Positions 1 to 12,274 of a stretch of DNA of 64,000 nt are shown one piece after another. Under the pieces are notes generated by a model. That model saw nothing but the letters and a program-made list of their open reading frames with translations, did not search any database and had not been told where the DNA came from. Origin of the DNA: Xiphias gladius (lineage: Eukaryota; Chordata; Actinopteri; Istiophoriformes; Xiphiidae); the NCBI RefSeq assembly GCF_016859285.1, contig NC_053404.1:12240105-12304104 (forward strand), in the 5' to 3' direction. The position numbers and the translations under genes are program-made. Within the stretch, counting starts at the first letter, position 1. Each line of letters opens with the position of its first letter.

Positions 1-22
1 TTCCTTGCCTCTTGCCTAACAG

Positions 23-162
23 GTCAGTCCTATCCAGACCCGGTGGTCGGAGCCTCTCGCTCTTTTATCCACAGGGTATCTGAGCTGTCGTCTCTGGAGG
101 GTGAGACAGTGACACAAGAAAAGCTCAAGAAAACGAGGAAACCTAGAAAACCTCCATCCTGA
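23..162 (+). CDS. C8orf89: C8orf89-like protein, last coding exon (partial gene)
   Basis: Seen: a pyrimidine-rich tract ends in CAG at 20-22. The exon opens with two bases finishing a split codon, then 45 codons to TGA at 160-162. The encoded tail has the pattern D-P-x-x-G-A, then R-V-S-x-L, then L-E-x-x-T-x-x-Q-E, and a lysine/arginine-rich end. From memory this spacing matches the C-terminus of human C8orf89, which has D-P-x-x-G-A, R-L-S-x-I, L-E-x-x-T-x-x-Q-E and a lysine-rich end. Context supports it: human C8orf89 lies next to SBSPON on the same strand, as here. The family has no function I can name. The rest of the gene lies left of the window. The short length leaves room for error, but a real 3'-terminal exon is likely given the splice site, the open frame and the poly(A) signal 73 bases after the stop. 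Confidence 0.68.
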
Positions 163-234
163 CAATCACCTTCCTCCCAGTCACACTGGTCAAGGATTAA
201 TACTTTGGTGTCTTTGCCAACAACATCTGAGCAA

Positions 235-240
235 AATAAA
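235..240 (+). terminator. Poly(A) signal AATAAA for the C8orf89-like gene
   Basis: A canonical AATAAA lies 73 bp after the TGA at 160-162, on the same strand. Position and sequence fit a polyadenylation signal ending a short 3' UTR. Confidence 0.6.
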
Positions 241-3030
241 ACATTTAGGGCACCATGTTCATTTCAGTGGCTTGTTCTAACCGCTTGTTTATCCTCAGTG
301 ATATTACTTCCTGTTTAACATGGCTTATCTTCACATTTTGGGATTCCTGACCTGAGCTTCTCTCTTTTAGTGACCACATACCGTACTTACTGTGGTAAAT
401 TGCAGCATTTGCCCAACAATAAATGCTAATGATGAATATTACATAAATCAAGTATTTTCTATTATGACAGCTTTCTGTAGTTTTCCACTCAACATCTGCA
501 TATTTATTTGACCTTTTTAATGGCTTGTAGCGGTTATTATGTAATACTGCCATATTTCTTGCTGTATCATTAGTGTTTTGCAGATGCTGTCTAGCTTGGA
601 TCTCATTACAACAGTATTTCACACATTGCTTTGTTAAGCAAGTGGAATATCTATGTACATATTAAATAGTTTAGTGAAACTATTATTGTGCCTTGTAAAG
701 TTTCCTCCTGAAATTAAAAAAATTTATTTTTCATATCTCAAGAAGTTTTTCTCTTTTGTGATTCACGATTTTTGTTCTCTGGCATCTAGTGAACACAGGC
801 TAATAAAGGGAAATTCACCCTCCTTTTGGCACATACACTACATATTGACCAGTACAGTAACCAGAATACCTAAAAACTGCACTGAAACAATCTGCATTCC
901 ATCGATACAAAGCAGAAACAAAACCGTGCCCCCAGATCCCAGAATGTGGTACTTTCCCACATAACACATTGTTTTGCTGCTGCATAGAGGGCAGTTCATG
1001 TCTCTGAATAGTCTTGTTCATTGTATTTGACAAAGACACCAGTCAGAGCAACTGTCTTTTTGTTTAGAGAGAAATGAGGACTTAATTTCTCGCTATTATT
1101 TGAAGATGTAGCAGCTGAGCTTACCATTTGTGCTGTTTTTTTTTTTTAAATTTCTGATAATTTTGATAGTTACTTGCATAGAATCTTTTAACTTGTCTCT
1201 TCTCTAAAACACCACAAACTCCCAAAATGCTGACTTAAATGTACAAAAGCCAACTGCATCCCTGTCATCATAGATTGAATAACTTAAGGGGACTAAAGGT
1301 CAGAGTCATGATTATAGTTTAGTTCAATATAGTATATTCATATAGATAATTGATGAAATCAAACAAACCTCAAATGAGAGAAAATTCACTTGCTGCTATC
1401 TGAGTGTGTATTGTATATCATAATGTGCACAAGGTATGAAGCCAGATGTCACAAGTGCAGCAAGCACAGCCAGTGAAACTGCCTGACGCAATGGATCTTC
1501 AAACTGGAATACTGTACAAACACCAGAAGGAGAGGACAAAGTTTTGGCATGAAAAAATAAAACCACACAAAAAGAATCATCATGTGTGATATAATTGTTA
1601 AATTCAAATTTTGTTTATTTAAACAAGTGTGTTAAAGTCCTTATATTTTCACTTGGCATAGTGTCTAGAAATATTAAAGACAGAAAAGAATAAAGGATAA
1701 TTCAATATGTCCAAAATGAAGTTGTTTCAGCTGTTCTACTTATCTCTGCTGTATGTTATCTCTCCACTAAAGTCATTTTCAGTTTTACCCAGTACTAATC
1801 AGTATGGCATGGGGAAATAGCCAAGATGGAGACATCAGTGTCATTTGAAGGATGACAGTATCCTGCAGTCTGTCACTGAGATCATTTAGAGTGGAGGCCG
1901 ATGGGGCTAAAAATGACAGATCAAGGCTTCTTGATGATTTGAAAGCCTTTCAAGTGAAAGATCAAGGTTTTTGTTTCATTATTAATCTTAATTTTTTTTA
2001 TACATTCTATTTGATTCAACAAAGTGGAGACAGAAAAGGCTGAAAAGGGAGGGTAGGATAGTCAACATAGTCAACAAAGAGAAGAAACAGTCATCAGGAT
2101 TCACATAAGATCAAGGATTTTGGCCACTCTGCCACTTTGAAACTCAGCTGTCAACTGTGTTTAATTTCAGGGAGTGTATCCCTAAGCTCCCTATTAAATA
2201 CAAATGTGATGTCAAACGTCAGGCAGTGTTTGTATCCCTCCCTCCCTCTCTTTGGATTGTGAGGTGTGCATTTCAGGGGCACACAGTGACCTAGAAACAC
2301 AGAGCCAGCCCCTTATTCATACTAAGTGAAGGGGCTGCATTCACGCTTAAACGGAGGCCGGGTGTCCCTCTTCTTGCAGGGTTTTTACCATCCTTTTCAA
2401 GTGTACTCAAACAAAATGACCTGGAACGAACAGTCAACAATGAGGTCTTTAATAAGAGCTGTACTGGGGCCTGCCAACAAGTGGTTTATCGTTTCACTGT
2501 CAGTCCACAGAACTGTTAACCACGACAGTAACAGACCAAGAGTAAAGTAGATTATTAAGCTGTTGATGCAAAAATGCAAACTTATTTTATCATTCCTTAA
2601 AGGTACATTTAAGCTTCAGGTGCAGTTCCATTTTTAAATGTTTAATGAAAAGTGTTTTTGCTACCAAAATCCAGTTGTATAGTATTATAAATGTAGGGTT
2701 TTCTATAAAAGCAGCAGGAGAGGGAAGAGTATTTGCTTAACCAGTGCAGTAGTGAAGAATAGCTAGGTTGTGTTACTGTTTCACCTGACTTGATATTGTG
2801 CCAGTTGACTCTATCAGCAGGGATCATAGAATGTAGCCTGACTGCCAAATTATAACTTTGCCAACACTTCAAATCAAAAATGCCCTAAATATGTTTGGGG
2901 AAAAAAGAGCCAAATTGAGTCTGATGATAAAGATCAGTATATTATTACCTTAAAAATTCATGTGGATGATGTGTTTGCTGTATCTGAAGCTAAGTCCCAA
3001 TTACTTACAGTGATGTAATTCATTTAAATC
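241..3030. other. Intergenic DNA, no gene recognised
   Basis: AT-rich sequence between the C8orf89-like gene and SBSPON. Open frames here (for example 245-622 on the minus strand and 653-964 on the plus strand) are short, show no domain and have no convincing splice context. I see no RNA gene or repeat that I can name. Confidence 0.5.
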
Positions 3031-3032
3031 TA

Positions 3033-3110
3033 TGTCAAGTCAAGTCAAATTTATTTATAGAGAACATTTAAAAACAAAAGCAGTTGACCAAAGTGTTATA
3101 CAGAGAATTT
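3033..3110 (+). repeat. Dispersed teleost repeat (CAAGTCAAATTTATTTATAG type)
   Basis: The stretch begins with AGTCAAGTCAAGTC and runs on through TTTATTTATAGAG and GTTGACCAAAGTG. I recognise this as a very common interspersed repeat of fish genomes, usually found as short fragments. The family name and exact ends are uncertain. Confidence 0.5.
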
Positions 3111-3224
3111 GTTGTAACAGACAAAATTAAAACAATTTCATTATGACATGGAGATTGGAGATGTGTGCTTGTCCCAAACAATGCAGAGCTCTAAAAACAC
3201 TTTCACTTTTGTTTAACACTAATC

Positions 3225-3634
3225 CGTAAAAAAAAACAAAGCGTAAAAACAGGAAACCAGAAGTTAATGGTTGCGGCCAAGAAATAGTCAAGTACATAAC
3301 TTCCCATAAAACAGTGAATTATTGTTTTTCCAAATTGGGTTTTGTCCAGTATAGACATTGACACATAACACAACATGTAACATGTTAATAAGTGAGTGTT
3401 AGAATTGCTGGATTTGTTGATTGTAGATGAGTTGCTGGTAGGTCTCACCTTATAACAGAGCAAGGCTAGGTGTTTCCCTTTGTTTCAAGTCTTTGTGCTA
3501 AGCTAAGCTAACCGGCTGCTAGCTGTAGCCTTGTACCTATTGGACGGGTACAGCAATAGTATCAATTTTGTCATATAACTCTTGACAAGAAATCGGCATA
3601 GCATATTTCTCAAAATGTAAAACTATTCCTTTAA
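3225..3634 (+). mobile_element. Foldback/MITE-like element, copy A (partial)
   Basis: This contains the diagnostic words GCTAAGCTAAGCTAACC (about 3499) and, at its right end, AACTATTCCTTTAA (3621-3634). It shares these with copies at 7625-8034 and 50823-51250. The order of words is the same: inner segment with CCAAGAAATAGTC, then the GCTAAGCTAAGC word, then AAAATGT and CTATTCCTTTAA at the tip. The left arm is not evident, so this copy is truncated. I know this as a non-autonomous repeat frequent in percomorph fish. Confidence 0.6.
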
Positions 3635-3639
3635 CACTG

Positions 3640-6600
3640 ATAGACATAGCATTGCCATGCTTGTTCCAGTGCAACTTCATAGAGGTAAGTGACGTCTCAC
3701 AGCATATCCAAAGAATCATATTGCCTATTTACAGAGAAATTAAAATAAAAGACCTCCATCCAATAAAAAATCTTTCTTTATCAAGGCCATAACTCTCTGA
3801 CTGATACATTCTGCCTCCTCTGTTGTGAAACCAGTTTAGGCTCTAAAAAAGATTGTTAAAAGATAGTTACACAGTGACCAAAACAAATGATAGAACATAC
3901 ACACTGCATGTGTCAACAGGAACTCCTGGTCCAATATTAATCTCTATGCCTCTGTATCCAAGTGGGGCTCTCAGAGGTGAAATCTTTGTCTTTTGCCATC
4001 ATATAAACACAGAAGAGCCCAAAACTATGTCAAATCTACGGCAAAAGAGCTTGCTGTGCTGCAAAAATTCAAAGTTTCTTTGCTTGTGCTCTCTGTCTAG
4101 AAGTTCATGATAATAAAAAAAAACAAAGATAATTTTTATCATTTATGAGTGTTTGCTTACAAGTTTTTACAGCTATCAGGTGAGGATTTTTTTTTTTAGT
4201 TTTCATACCCTAAATTCCTAACGTCACAACTGTCTGTTATTGCTAGTTAAGAGTGAGATTTGATATGTTTGCATTAAAGCATGACTGAGAAATTCCACAA
4301 AATAATTTTCAGTGCCAGTCCTTGATGTATGGCTTTTGCGTTTTATGATATTTTTATACTTTGCCCTTGGCAGAGCAACACACACAAACATACTCACAAG
4401 TCCAGGGGCCTAACCTTTCCACTGATCTCTGACATTTCACAATATGATTTATGAAATCCACCATGATAGATACGCCCTCTCCCCTAGTCGTTATCATTAC
4501 ATGAAGTTTCATCTCTCTCAGAGGCAGGGGTCAATCCCACTCCCCTCCCACACATCTTGCTTCATCTGGCTGCTTCTAATGTCCGCATTGATTTACATAC
4601 ATATGGAACTATATGCCAAGATAGGTGATTGATGAAGGGACAACTATCAGTGATGATGTCAGGTTCAGGCAAGGGAACAACTCTCATCAATATCACTGTC
4701 TTTGTTGTCATTACATTGGCACTTCTCCAAGGCCAGCCAGCTCGCAGAGCTGTTGCCAGAGTGTCATTAGTCCTCTCTGGTCCCATGGTCCTGGAGAAGT
4801 GTGTTATCATCCATAAACTATCAAGCAGTAATGACCTGTAATAAGTGGAGCATCATTAGTGAGATGTACTAAATGGCTCATCATAATAGAATCTCATGTA
4901 AGTGCGATGTGAAGAGCAAGAGACTCATTCAGGGCCATGATGTAGGTTCTTAGGTACAGAGCAGGCAGTGCCACATACTGTACATTTAAATGTGTATTTT
5001 TTTTTAGTTCTCTGTATTCTTTAAGGAAGATCTCAGTATTTTTCACCTGGATTCACCTGTTCAACCACAAATCAACCTCTGCCTGTGATCTGATGACATA
5101 AGCAAAGTCAAACATCCCCCTCTCAATTCTTTAAATAATGAGTCATGCAGCTTGCTGTGCTTCTCATAGCCGGGTACCTTATTCACAATAAATAAGATAA
5201 AAGAGTCTCAGTCTCATTATCAAATGCCAACACCTGGACAAATGCACATTTATGGGTTACACATACAAATACTGAAACTCATTTACACATAAACAGACAA
5301 TGTATGAACAATCCTGTACAGACATACACATACACATACACATACACATTCCAAATGTACAGATATACATGTGGAAGGAGGAAGTAGGAGACAGCTGAGG
5401 TTTAAACTTAAAGGATAGTGGACAAAGGCTTCCATTCCTGAGACAGAATCTGAGGGCACTCATCAGGAGGAAACCTACTCGGCCTAATTAGTCTGATTAC
5501 ATTTTTAATAGACCATTTGGTTAAAGTTAAATATTTTTGAGGTCACGTTATTCTTGTGTTGATGTTTCATTTAGGATTTTATGCTTTTGTGGGGGATGAA
5601 AGTGAAGAAAACTGTCAACATAAACAGTTAAAAGTAGAAGAAATCACAGTAAAAGAAATGACTGAGAACTTAAGAGCTTAAGGAGTCACCCATGTACTGT
5701 ATATTACAATGCCATTAGTTATGGCATGTCAAACCATAGGGGCTTATTATGCATTCATATTTTTCGAGACACTATTCTGTACAATTCCCCACAAGGCAAA
5801 GATGCTTCTGTGTGTAGGTGATACAGAGAGGGTGTTGTCCTGGTCAGAGGTGATATCATCAGCATACCTTTACAGCACGTGGTGAGATGAAAAGGTTCAT
5901 TCTGGCATTTGTCAACAAAGGTTTTGAAACTATAGCAACCCAGGTCAGGCGGTACCATGGGGACAGCTACCGTTTGCATTCCCCATATAGGCGTAATGGA
6001 GCTAGAATTCACCCTGTTGTCTCCTTAATGCCCAGTGCAAGAAGTAGAGGCATGAACATTTTCATTCCTAACTAAATCCAATCAGTCTCTCTGTGTGTAT
6101 CCTGCTATCTCTGCTCTTGTGTTTGTCAAATAAACTAAGTTGTGTGTGTGCATTGTCATGATTCCAGTCGCTGATATGGCAGCTTGTGGCGGAGTTTGAG
6201 GACCATAAACACTGTCTTAAGACACATTAACGAGGGCTGAATCCCCTTTTCTCTCTACTCACATACACAAAGAAAACTCCAAGCAGTGGTGTGTTTCTGT
6301 GGGAAGGCTGATTGTCTTTGACAAGCACACAGTAAGGGCAGGAGGTCCAGGGTTGGGGGCCTGTCAGATGTAAAACACACATGCTTTGATGTGCACTTCC
6401 AATGTGATGAAGCCATAGCAAACTGTTGCAGCTGTAAGTCTTGCATCAGTGGACAGATCAAATCAGCATTGAAAATGCACTAAATGTGTATGTGTTAGCC
6501 TTACTGACATTTCAGGGGCCTCCCCTTTGTTTTACACAAAATAAGGTTTTACCATACAGACATCTTCTCAAAAAGACTGAAATTGTAGTATGAGAAAGTA

Positions 6601-7620
6601 TGTGATAACACAATACTTCACAGGTAGGATTATTTATCATTTAAAAATATGTCATATTTAATATTTAGTATTTACCAAAACACAGTGCAGTAGCTTTATT
6701 CCTGAGGTCAGTCTGGGTTCAACCTCCTCAAACTTCAATAAACACTTATTCAGACACATGCTCCTCAGTGATGCCGCTGCTGATGATTATGGTGAAGATG
6801 AAGGCTATTACTGTCGCTTGACCTACCTTCTCCATAGCAAGAAGAAGAATCAAAGGACCCAAAAAGACCCCCCTCTGCTCTTGTTTTTCAAGACAGCAGA
6901 GGAAGAGTATCCAGATTATTACAAATATCTTTTCCTTCTATAGCAGTAAGCATAGGGAGGCCTCATCCTGCACTAATGCTCCCTGCAGAGGCCTCATTTA
7001 TTTCCCATGAGATGGATGAGGAACTGAACAAATAAAAGCTGACCTTCTTTGCAGATCACAACATCCACAGACATTCAGGCTCCTTGAGCAAACATAACAG
7101 TAAAATATGCTTTTTGCTGGTGCCCTGCAAAATTATGCGTCAAATTTTTCCTATAATTCATATGCATGACTATTCATCCGTTACTGGAGAGCTTTCATCT
7201 GAACTTTAGGTTTTGCTGTGATCTGGACAATTTTGTTTTGCACCACATGAATTTAAGAGTAGAAAAAAGTAGCATGTGATGTTATTAGCTTTTATATATT
7301 GAAATATTCACAAAACTGCTTTCTCCTTTAAACGTCTTAATTTCACTCACAGCAGCATCTCTAATAGTCGTTAATTAATCAACTGTCAGCGACGAGCTGC
7401 ATCCTAATGAGATAAAACAATAAGCCTTGCTAAGACTGCCACAGACAGGCCTCTTCTGAATTAGCGTATATGAAATCAATCTGTCATCTACCGTTCACCT
7501 GCGCTGTATGTCAAGAGTTATACATTAAAGTCACACCCTGGTCTGCCAACAATATCATGTACAAGTTTACCTAATGGCAAATCTAAAGCTAATTGACATG
7601 TTAAATCTCATTTGTTTATT
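3640..7620. other. Intergenic DNA, no gene recognised
   Basis: AT-rich, without a recognisable gene. It includes a short hexamer microsatellite, (ACATAC)n, at about 5322-5348. Open frames at 3853-4110, 4625-4841, 5755-6012 and 5887-6075 lack any familiar domain and look like chance. A stretch at about 7345-7530 is dense in homeodomain-type words and is discussed as a finding. Confidence 0.45.
5322..5348 (+). repeat. (ACATAC)n microsatellite
   Basis: Four and a half perfect units of ACATAC are visible. Confidence 0.8.
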
Positions 7621-7624
7621 AAAA

Positions 7625-8034
7625 CCTGAAATGTAAAAATAACAGATTATGGTTTTACAGGCATTATGTGCCATACTAATTCCTGGCCGGGTGCAGTGAC
7701 CTCCTGGAGGCTTGTTGTCACTGGGACATTGTGAGGCAATAACCTATGTTTTTACACCTTCTTGGTTTGTTTTTTTACAGATAAAATAAACACAACATAT
7801 TGTGTTAATTAGTTAGCTTTAGAGGTGCTGGTAGGCCGATTTTGTCACCTTTGAAAAGAACCAGGCTAGCTGTTTCCCCATTTTTTCAGTCTTTAGGCTA
7901 AGCTAAGCTAACCAGCTGCTGGCTCTAACTTCACATATAACATATAGATATGAGAGTGGTCTTAATATTTTCATTCAGCTTTCTGCAGGAAAGCAAATAA
8001 GCATATTCCCCAAAATGTTGAACTATTCCTTTAA
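7625..8034 (+). mobile_element. Foldback/MITE-like element, copy B (partial)
   Basis: The right arm contains GCTAAGCTAAGCTAACC (about 7898-7914) and ends in AACTATTCCTTTAA (8021-8034), as in copy A. The inner part carries CCTGGCCGGGTGCAGTGAC (about 7683), typical of the central loop of this family. The left arm is missing or too diverged to see. It is non-coding. Confidence 0.6.
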
Positions 8035-8778
8035 ACTAAATAAATATCAGATAAATTAATACTAATAAAAAATACTGTTAATATCCACATTAAAACAGAG
8101 AAAATCATGCCTGAAATGTTCAGATTTGTGCCAGATTACAGTACCCTGAAAGAAAAGGGAGAGAGGTGAGAACCAAAGGGTGGCTTCACAATGCCCAGCA
8201 GGCCCCACAATTGACTGGAGACCTGCCAACTGCTCACATTCCTCCCTTTCTTATGGGACTTGAAGTCTGGGGTGGCTGAGAGCGGCTGGGCAGGTTCGAC
8301 ACCAGGGCCACAGTAATTCTGCACGGAGATGGTAAGAAAGAAAAAGGTAAAAGAATGACACAGGTGAGAAAGAGGTAAGGAAGAGTGGGAGAGCAGAAGC
8401 GGCAGGGAAAACACTCACCAAACTCACCACCTTACTCCTCCCCTGTCCTTATTGTCTCCTCCAGTGTGTGTGATCGACTGGAGGGAGGTGCTCAGCTGGG
8501 AACAGGGAGAGAGAGCTCTGAGGGAGTGGGAACACACACAACATCAGAGACACTGGACTCTGATCAGAGCTGGAAAGGGGTATTCTGTTCTGTAGGTTGC
8601 TCTGCAGACCTGTTTCTAGACACATAGGGGCTGGACACAGGAGACGGAGACAGGAATTCCAGGTCACAAGGGTTCCTGTAGCACAGCGAAGTCTTGGCTG
8701 AGTTGGCCTGGGCTGGTATTCCAACGTCGCCCTCACACGGTTATGAGCATGACAGGGGTAGAGTAGGACGAGAGTGGG

Positions 8779-8786
8779 TATAAAAA
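8779..8786 (+). promoter_or_regulatory. Candidate TATA box for SBSPON
   Basis: TATAAAAA lies 98 bp upstream of the ATG at 8884. A start site about 25-30 bp downstream would give a 5' UTR of roughly 75 bp. No transcript evidence is available, so this rests on sequence and position only. Confidence 0.4.
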
Positions 8787-8883
8787 TATTTCTAAGAAGA
8801 TAACAGTGTGTTTAATCCCATTTTGGGAAAATCAGTAAGCTACTGTTTTACTTCAGGGGTCGACCTCTGGCCTCATCCCCCCC

Positions 8884-9109
8884 ATGATGAGATCCTCTGT
8901 GGAGTTTGCCTGTTTGTTGCTGGTGGTTTCTACACTGGGAAAGAACCACTTGGTATCTGGTGGTTGTTCGGGCAAATGCTGCCTGGGCAGAGACTTGAGC
9001 TGTTTGACCACTGACTGGAGGATGGACCTTGTGTATGGGATATGCTACTGCGACAAGGGCTGTGTCAGGACCAAGGACTGCTGCTTCGACTACTTCACAG
9101 GGTGCCCAG
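8884..9109 (+). CDS. sbspon: SBSPON exon 1: signal peptide and somatomedin-B domain
   Basis: The exon ends in phase 1 before GTGAGG at 9110. It encodes the signal peptide and all ten cysteines of the somatomedin-B region, including the C-C-F-D-Y motif typical of this domain. Confidence 0.93.
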
Positions 9110-11779
9110 GTGAGGGATGCATGGAGGGGCCACTCTGAGTGTGAATGAATCACAAGAGGAGGTACTGTTTATTTTTCTTGCACACACCTAAACTTTATGA
9201 TACTAGTGTGAGATAACCTGTTGTACGAGATAACCTTAACTCTGGCTAAAGATAGATTGTCCTCTGAATCTGTTTAGTTGGAGAAGAAAGGCCTGGTCAT
9301 TACTGGGCTGCTTATCATTATCTACTGTATGTCTGATGACACAGAACTGGCAACGTGAATACCTTCCAAAATTTTCCATACATGTGAGATTGTTTGTGAG
9401 TAGTTGTGAAGTCCTGTCAAATTACTGTGTGATTTGTTTTGTATTCTTTGCCTTGTAACTTGTATAGTGATCCTAATACAATGGCTGCTACATCACAAAA
9501 ACAATAATTAGCACACCAAGCAACCCAGGCATCTTTGTGTCTAACCTAATTTCAGTGGACTGGCCCACATAACAGAATTAGTCCAAATATTCGAAGAATG
9601 TGATCTTTCAATCACTTGTAGCAATTACAGTTCCAGTCAAACAAGCCGAGCATACCTAATGTGTATTATAGGCCGGTAGTCACTAAATCTGCATGCTTAA
9701 TACACTAAAGCTTGATCAACAAGCACATAGAACAACTGAAGAGAAAAATCCCAGGACTTGGGGATTGAATGGGTTGCTCACTTGGTGTGCTTTCAAACCA
9801 ATTGTAGTAGAGCAGGGAAGACTAATTCTACAAGTCACAATCAATGCTTCATTGATCTTAAGTTATTTTCTGGATACTTTACTCAGTTACACTGTTCCAC
9901 AGGTAAATTATAATTATGCAGCCTGCAAGACTACTGCAAGCTTTTACTGTTGGGATATTGTCACCTCTATACCCAGTTTGATCTGAAGGAGTCAGTTAGT
10001 GTTAGGTCCAACATCTCTGACTTTCATGGCAGTTTGATTGTTTGCTACGAGAGAAGATATCCTGTAATAATGCCCCCCCGCCACCAATATGGGTGGTAAC
10101 ATCCAGCTCAGGACTGTGCTGTGAGCGACTGGAGCTTTTGGAGTGGCTGTGCCAAGCCCTGCCAGCCTTCAATACGAGTCCGTGTCCGTCACGTAGAGCA
10201 GCAGCCCAGTAACAGCGGAGAGCCCTGTCCCAGCGTGGAGCAACGAGCTGGCTGCAGGGAATACAGAGACCACCAGGGCAACCACTGTGGACTGAACTCA
10301 GGTATACAAACACACAGACACACACCCTGGTTTTACTATATCTGCAGGTGCAGCTTATTGTTTATATTTGATTTTATATGCATTTTTTTCTGTTTGCAAA
10401 GTTAAGTCAGTTTTGTTACCTTGCACCTTAAAAATGATAAACTTGAACTGATTGAAACACTGAATTTGTTTTTATTGTCAGGCCCTGCATTCATCACCAG
10501 CATGGAGTTTGGCAAGGGAAGGCCCAAGCATGACAGCTATGGAAACCCCCTGGACCCTGGGTAGGTTTCATATCATGCTCTCATAAAGCCTCCCTAAGTA
10601 CTCTGAAACTGCACATGACCTCAGGTATCTTTAAATTCAAGGGTTGAAAAGTTCATGAATGCCGCCAGGGGTTAATCTAGTTTTAGCATTATGCCGTGTA
10701 ACTCAAACCATTTAGAAAAAAGATAACAGCCCAACTTTTTTTCCATCTGCATCAGCTACTACAAGGTGTTTGCTCACCTGTCTGTCTGTCCACAAACCAT
10801 TAAATATAGCAGTGCTGAGATACTGCCCACAACCCTTTGAAATTAAATACTCAGGCTTTAAGTAAGACTGTCACATGAAAAGCACACACACAAAAGACAG
10901 AAGGTGAGGCATTTTGAGCAGCTCACAGTATCTACAGGCTGAATTGTTATTTCCATTTCATAAAGGGTGTGCCCATGCTACACCAAATCAAGAAATTCTT
11001 ATTTTCATAAAGTTCACCAATAAAGCAAATGATATCACAAGCTGGGTGATGATTTCATCCTGTTGTGTATGTTAAGTGTTTACTTTAGTCCTCCATCTTG
11101 ATTCATTTGCCCTAGTATCCAAGGAATCACTGTGTGACCCTCATGACCCTGCCCCTACTGCCCTCAGGTTCTGTGTGGAATTCATACTGGAGTCCCGGAC
11201 ACCCCACTGTATTGTGGAGAACCTGCCGCACACACACTGGATGCGCTACATAACAGAAGGCTTTAAAGTGTGTGTGGCATGTGAACCTCCTGCCATGCAA
11301 AACAATAGTGGCAGCTGCCATGGAGACGGCCAGCAATCAGACAAGTATGAAGCTTTACAAGTGTGTTCTTTCAGCAAAATTGTTTAAGGTTAAATATATG
11401 TAGAAAATATGACTCTAGACCTATTCATGAGGCAGTCACTTTAACCAGGACAAATAGGAGCAGGATAAATTCTGACTGCCTACAATTATACTCGATGCCC
11501 TTGAGAAGGGCAGTAATCTGCGCAAGTATCAGCATCTTGTACCATACAGATGTAAAAGTTTGAAACAATGTATGCATATAAGCGGTAACCATGGTTTTAA
11601 TGTTGTGGCTGACCGCTGTATAGTGTTGTGAGAACCATAAACAACTGGGGTTGTGTTCCAGAGAAGCTTTGCTCCACTGGCAGGCGGTGGGGAACCCTCA
11701 GTGCCATGGGACATGGAAGAAGATCCAGAAAACCCAGCTGTGCGACTGTCCACCACAGCACAGTTTCATCTTCATCTGA
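8884..11779 (+). CDS. sbspon: SBSPON (somatomedin B and thrombospondin type 1 domain protein), complete gene, five exons
   Basis: Seen: joining 8884-9109, 10107-10301, 10482-10560, 11168-11344 and 11662-11779 gives 795 bases, or 264 residues plus stop, with every junction GT-AG and in frame. Residues 1-26 are a hydrophobic signal peptide. Residues 28-74 form a somatomedin-B domain with the eight canonical cysteines plus two more at 33 and 40. A thrombospondin type 1 repeat follows (W-S-F-W-S-G-C), then a cysteine-rich C-terminal part ending H-S-F-I-F-I. Human SBSPON, as I recall it, is also 264 residues, has the same extra cysteine pair and ends the same way. The protein should be secreted to the matrix; its molecular role is poorly known. 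The start is the first of two adjacent ATG codons, which fits the signal peptide. TERF1 converges on it from the right. Identity is very secure. Confidence 0.95.
10107..10301 (+). CDS. sbspon: SBSPON exon 2: thrombospondin type 1 repeat
   Basis: Two acceptors are possible. AG at 10105-10106 keeps the frame with exon 1 and restores a Q-D-C lead-in; AG at 10110-10111 does not keep the frame. The W-x-x-W-x-x-C signature is present, a known site of C-mannosylation in this family. The donor is GTATAC at 10302. Confidence 0.92.
10482..10560 (+). CDS. sbspon: SBSPON exon 3: linker
   Basis: The acceptor is TTGTCAG at 10475-10481 and the donor GTAGGT at 10561. It begins P-A-F-I-T, as human SBSPON does at the same point. 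The rest is a polar linker before the C-terminal domain. Confidence 0.9.
11168..11344 (+). CDS. sbspon: SBSPON exon 4: cysteine-rich C-terminal domain
   Basis: The acceptor CCCTCAG ends at 11167 and the donor is GTATGA at 11345. It encodes F-C-V-E-F, then T-P-H-C, then C-x-x-C-x-P-P-A-M, matching the order of motifs in human SBSPON. Confidence 0.92.
11662..11779 (+). CDS. sbspon: SBSPON exon 5: C-terminus and stop
   Basis: The acceptor GTTCCAG ends at 11661. It encodes L-H-W-Q-A, G-N-P-x-C, G-T-W-K-K and ends H-S-F-I-F-I before TGA at 11777-11779. Confidence 0.93.
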
Positions 11780-11968
11780 TCCAAAAAAAGCACTTCAGGA
11801 GAGCGCTCTGATCTGGTGTCCACAAAAACATTTCACAGCCAAGCTCCCCTCATCAGTGGAACTGAAATAATGTGTGCTCAGATCAGATGCCTAGACGCTG
11901 CAGGCTTTCAATACTAAGAAGAGACTTAACACTTGATGGTGGTGCAATGCAATTACTGGTATATCTCT

Positions 11969-11974
11969 AATAAA
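11969..11974 (+). terminator. Poly(A) signal AATAAA for SBSPON
   Basis: This is the first AATAAA after the SBSPON stop, 190 bp downstream and on the same strand. It would end the transcript before the TERF1 3' end begins. Confidence 0.5.
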
Positions 11975-12127
11975 TGCTACACATTGATATAAAAGCATTT
12001 TCAAATCACCATGCACTTTTCCATTGTTCTTTATAATTTTTATTGCATACTGTGTAAAGACACTGTAGTATGGTATTTCAGCTTTTGCCAGTACACATCA
12101 AGCACTGATCAGTTGAACTTGTACATT

Positions 12128-12133
12128 TTTATT
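12128..12133 (-). terminator. Candidate poly(A) signal for TERF1
   Basis: AATAAA on the minus strand (TTTATT on plus), about 565 bp after the TERF1 stop. Another AATAAA lies at 12039-12044. Either would place the TERF1 and SBSPON transcript ends within about 150 bp of each other. Confidence 0.3.
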
Positions 12134-12239
12134 ATAACAAGCCACTGCGGTATTCTTTTTTTGTAAATTTTCTGTCAAAGCTATTTAACTTAAAATTTTA
12201 AAGTTATAAAAATATTCTACATTTCTTATGCATTATTTG

Positions 12240-12260
12240 AAAAAAAAAAAAAAAAAAAAA
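12240..12260 (+). repeat. Poly(A) tract, 21 A
   Basis: An uninterrupted run of 21 A on the plus strand (T on the TERF1 sense strand), in the interval between the convergent genes. Confidence 0.9.
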
Positions 12261-12274
12261 TAGCATACCTCCAG

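Noticed and set aside
245..622. 125-codon minus-strand frame next to the C8orf89-like exon
   Set aside because: It lacks domain features and splice sites and lies in AT-rich flanking DNA after a poly(A) signal.
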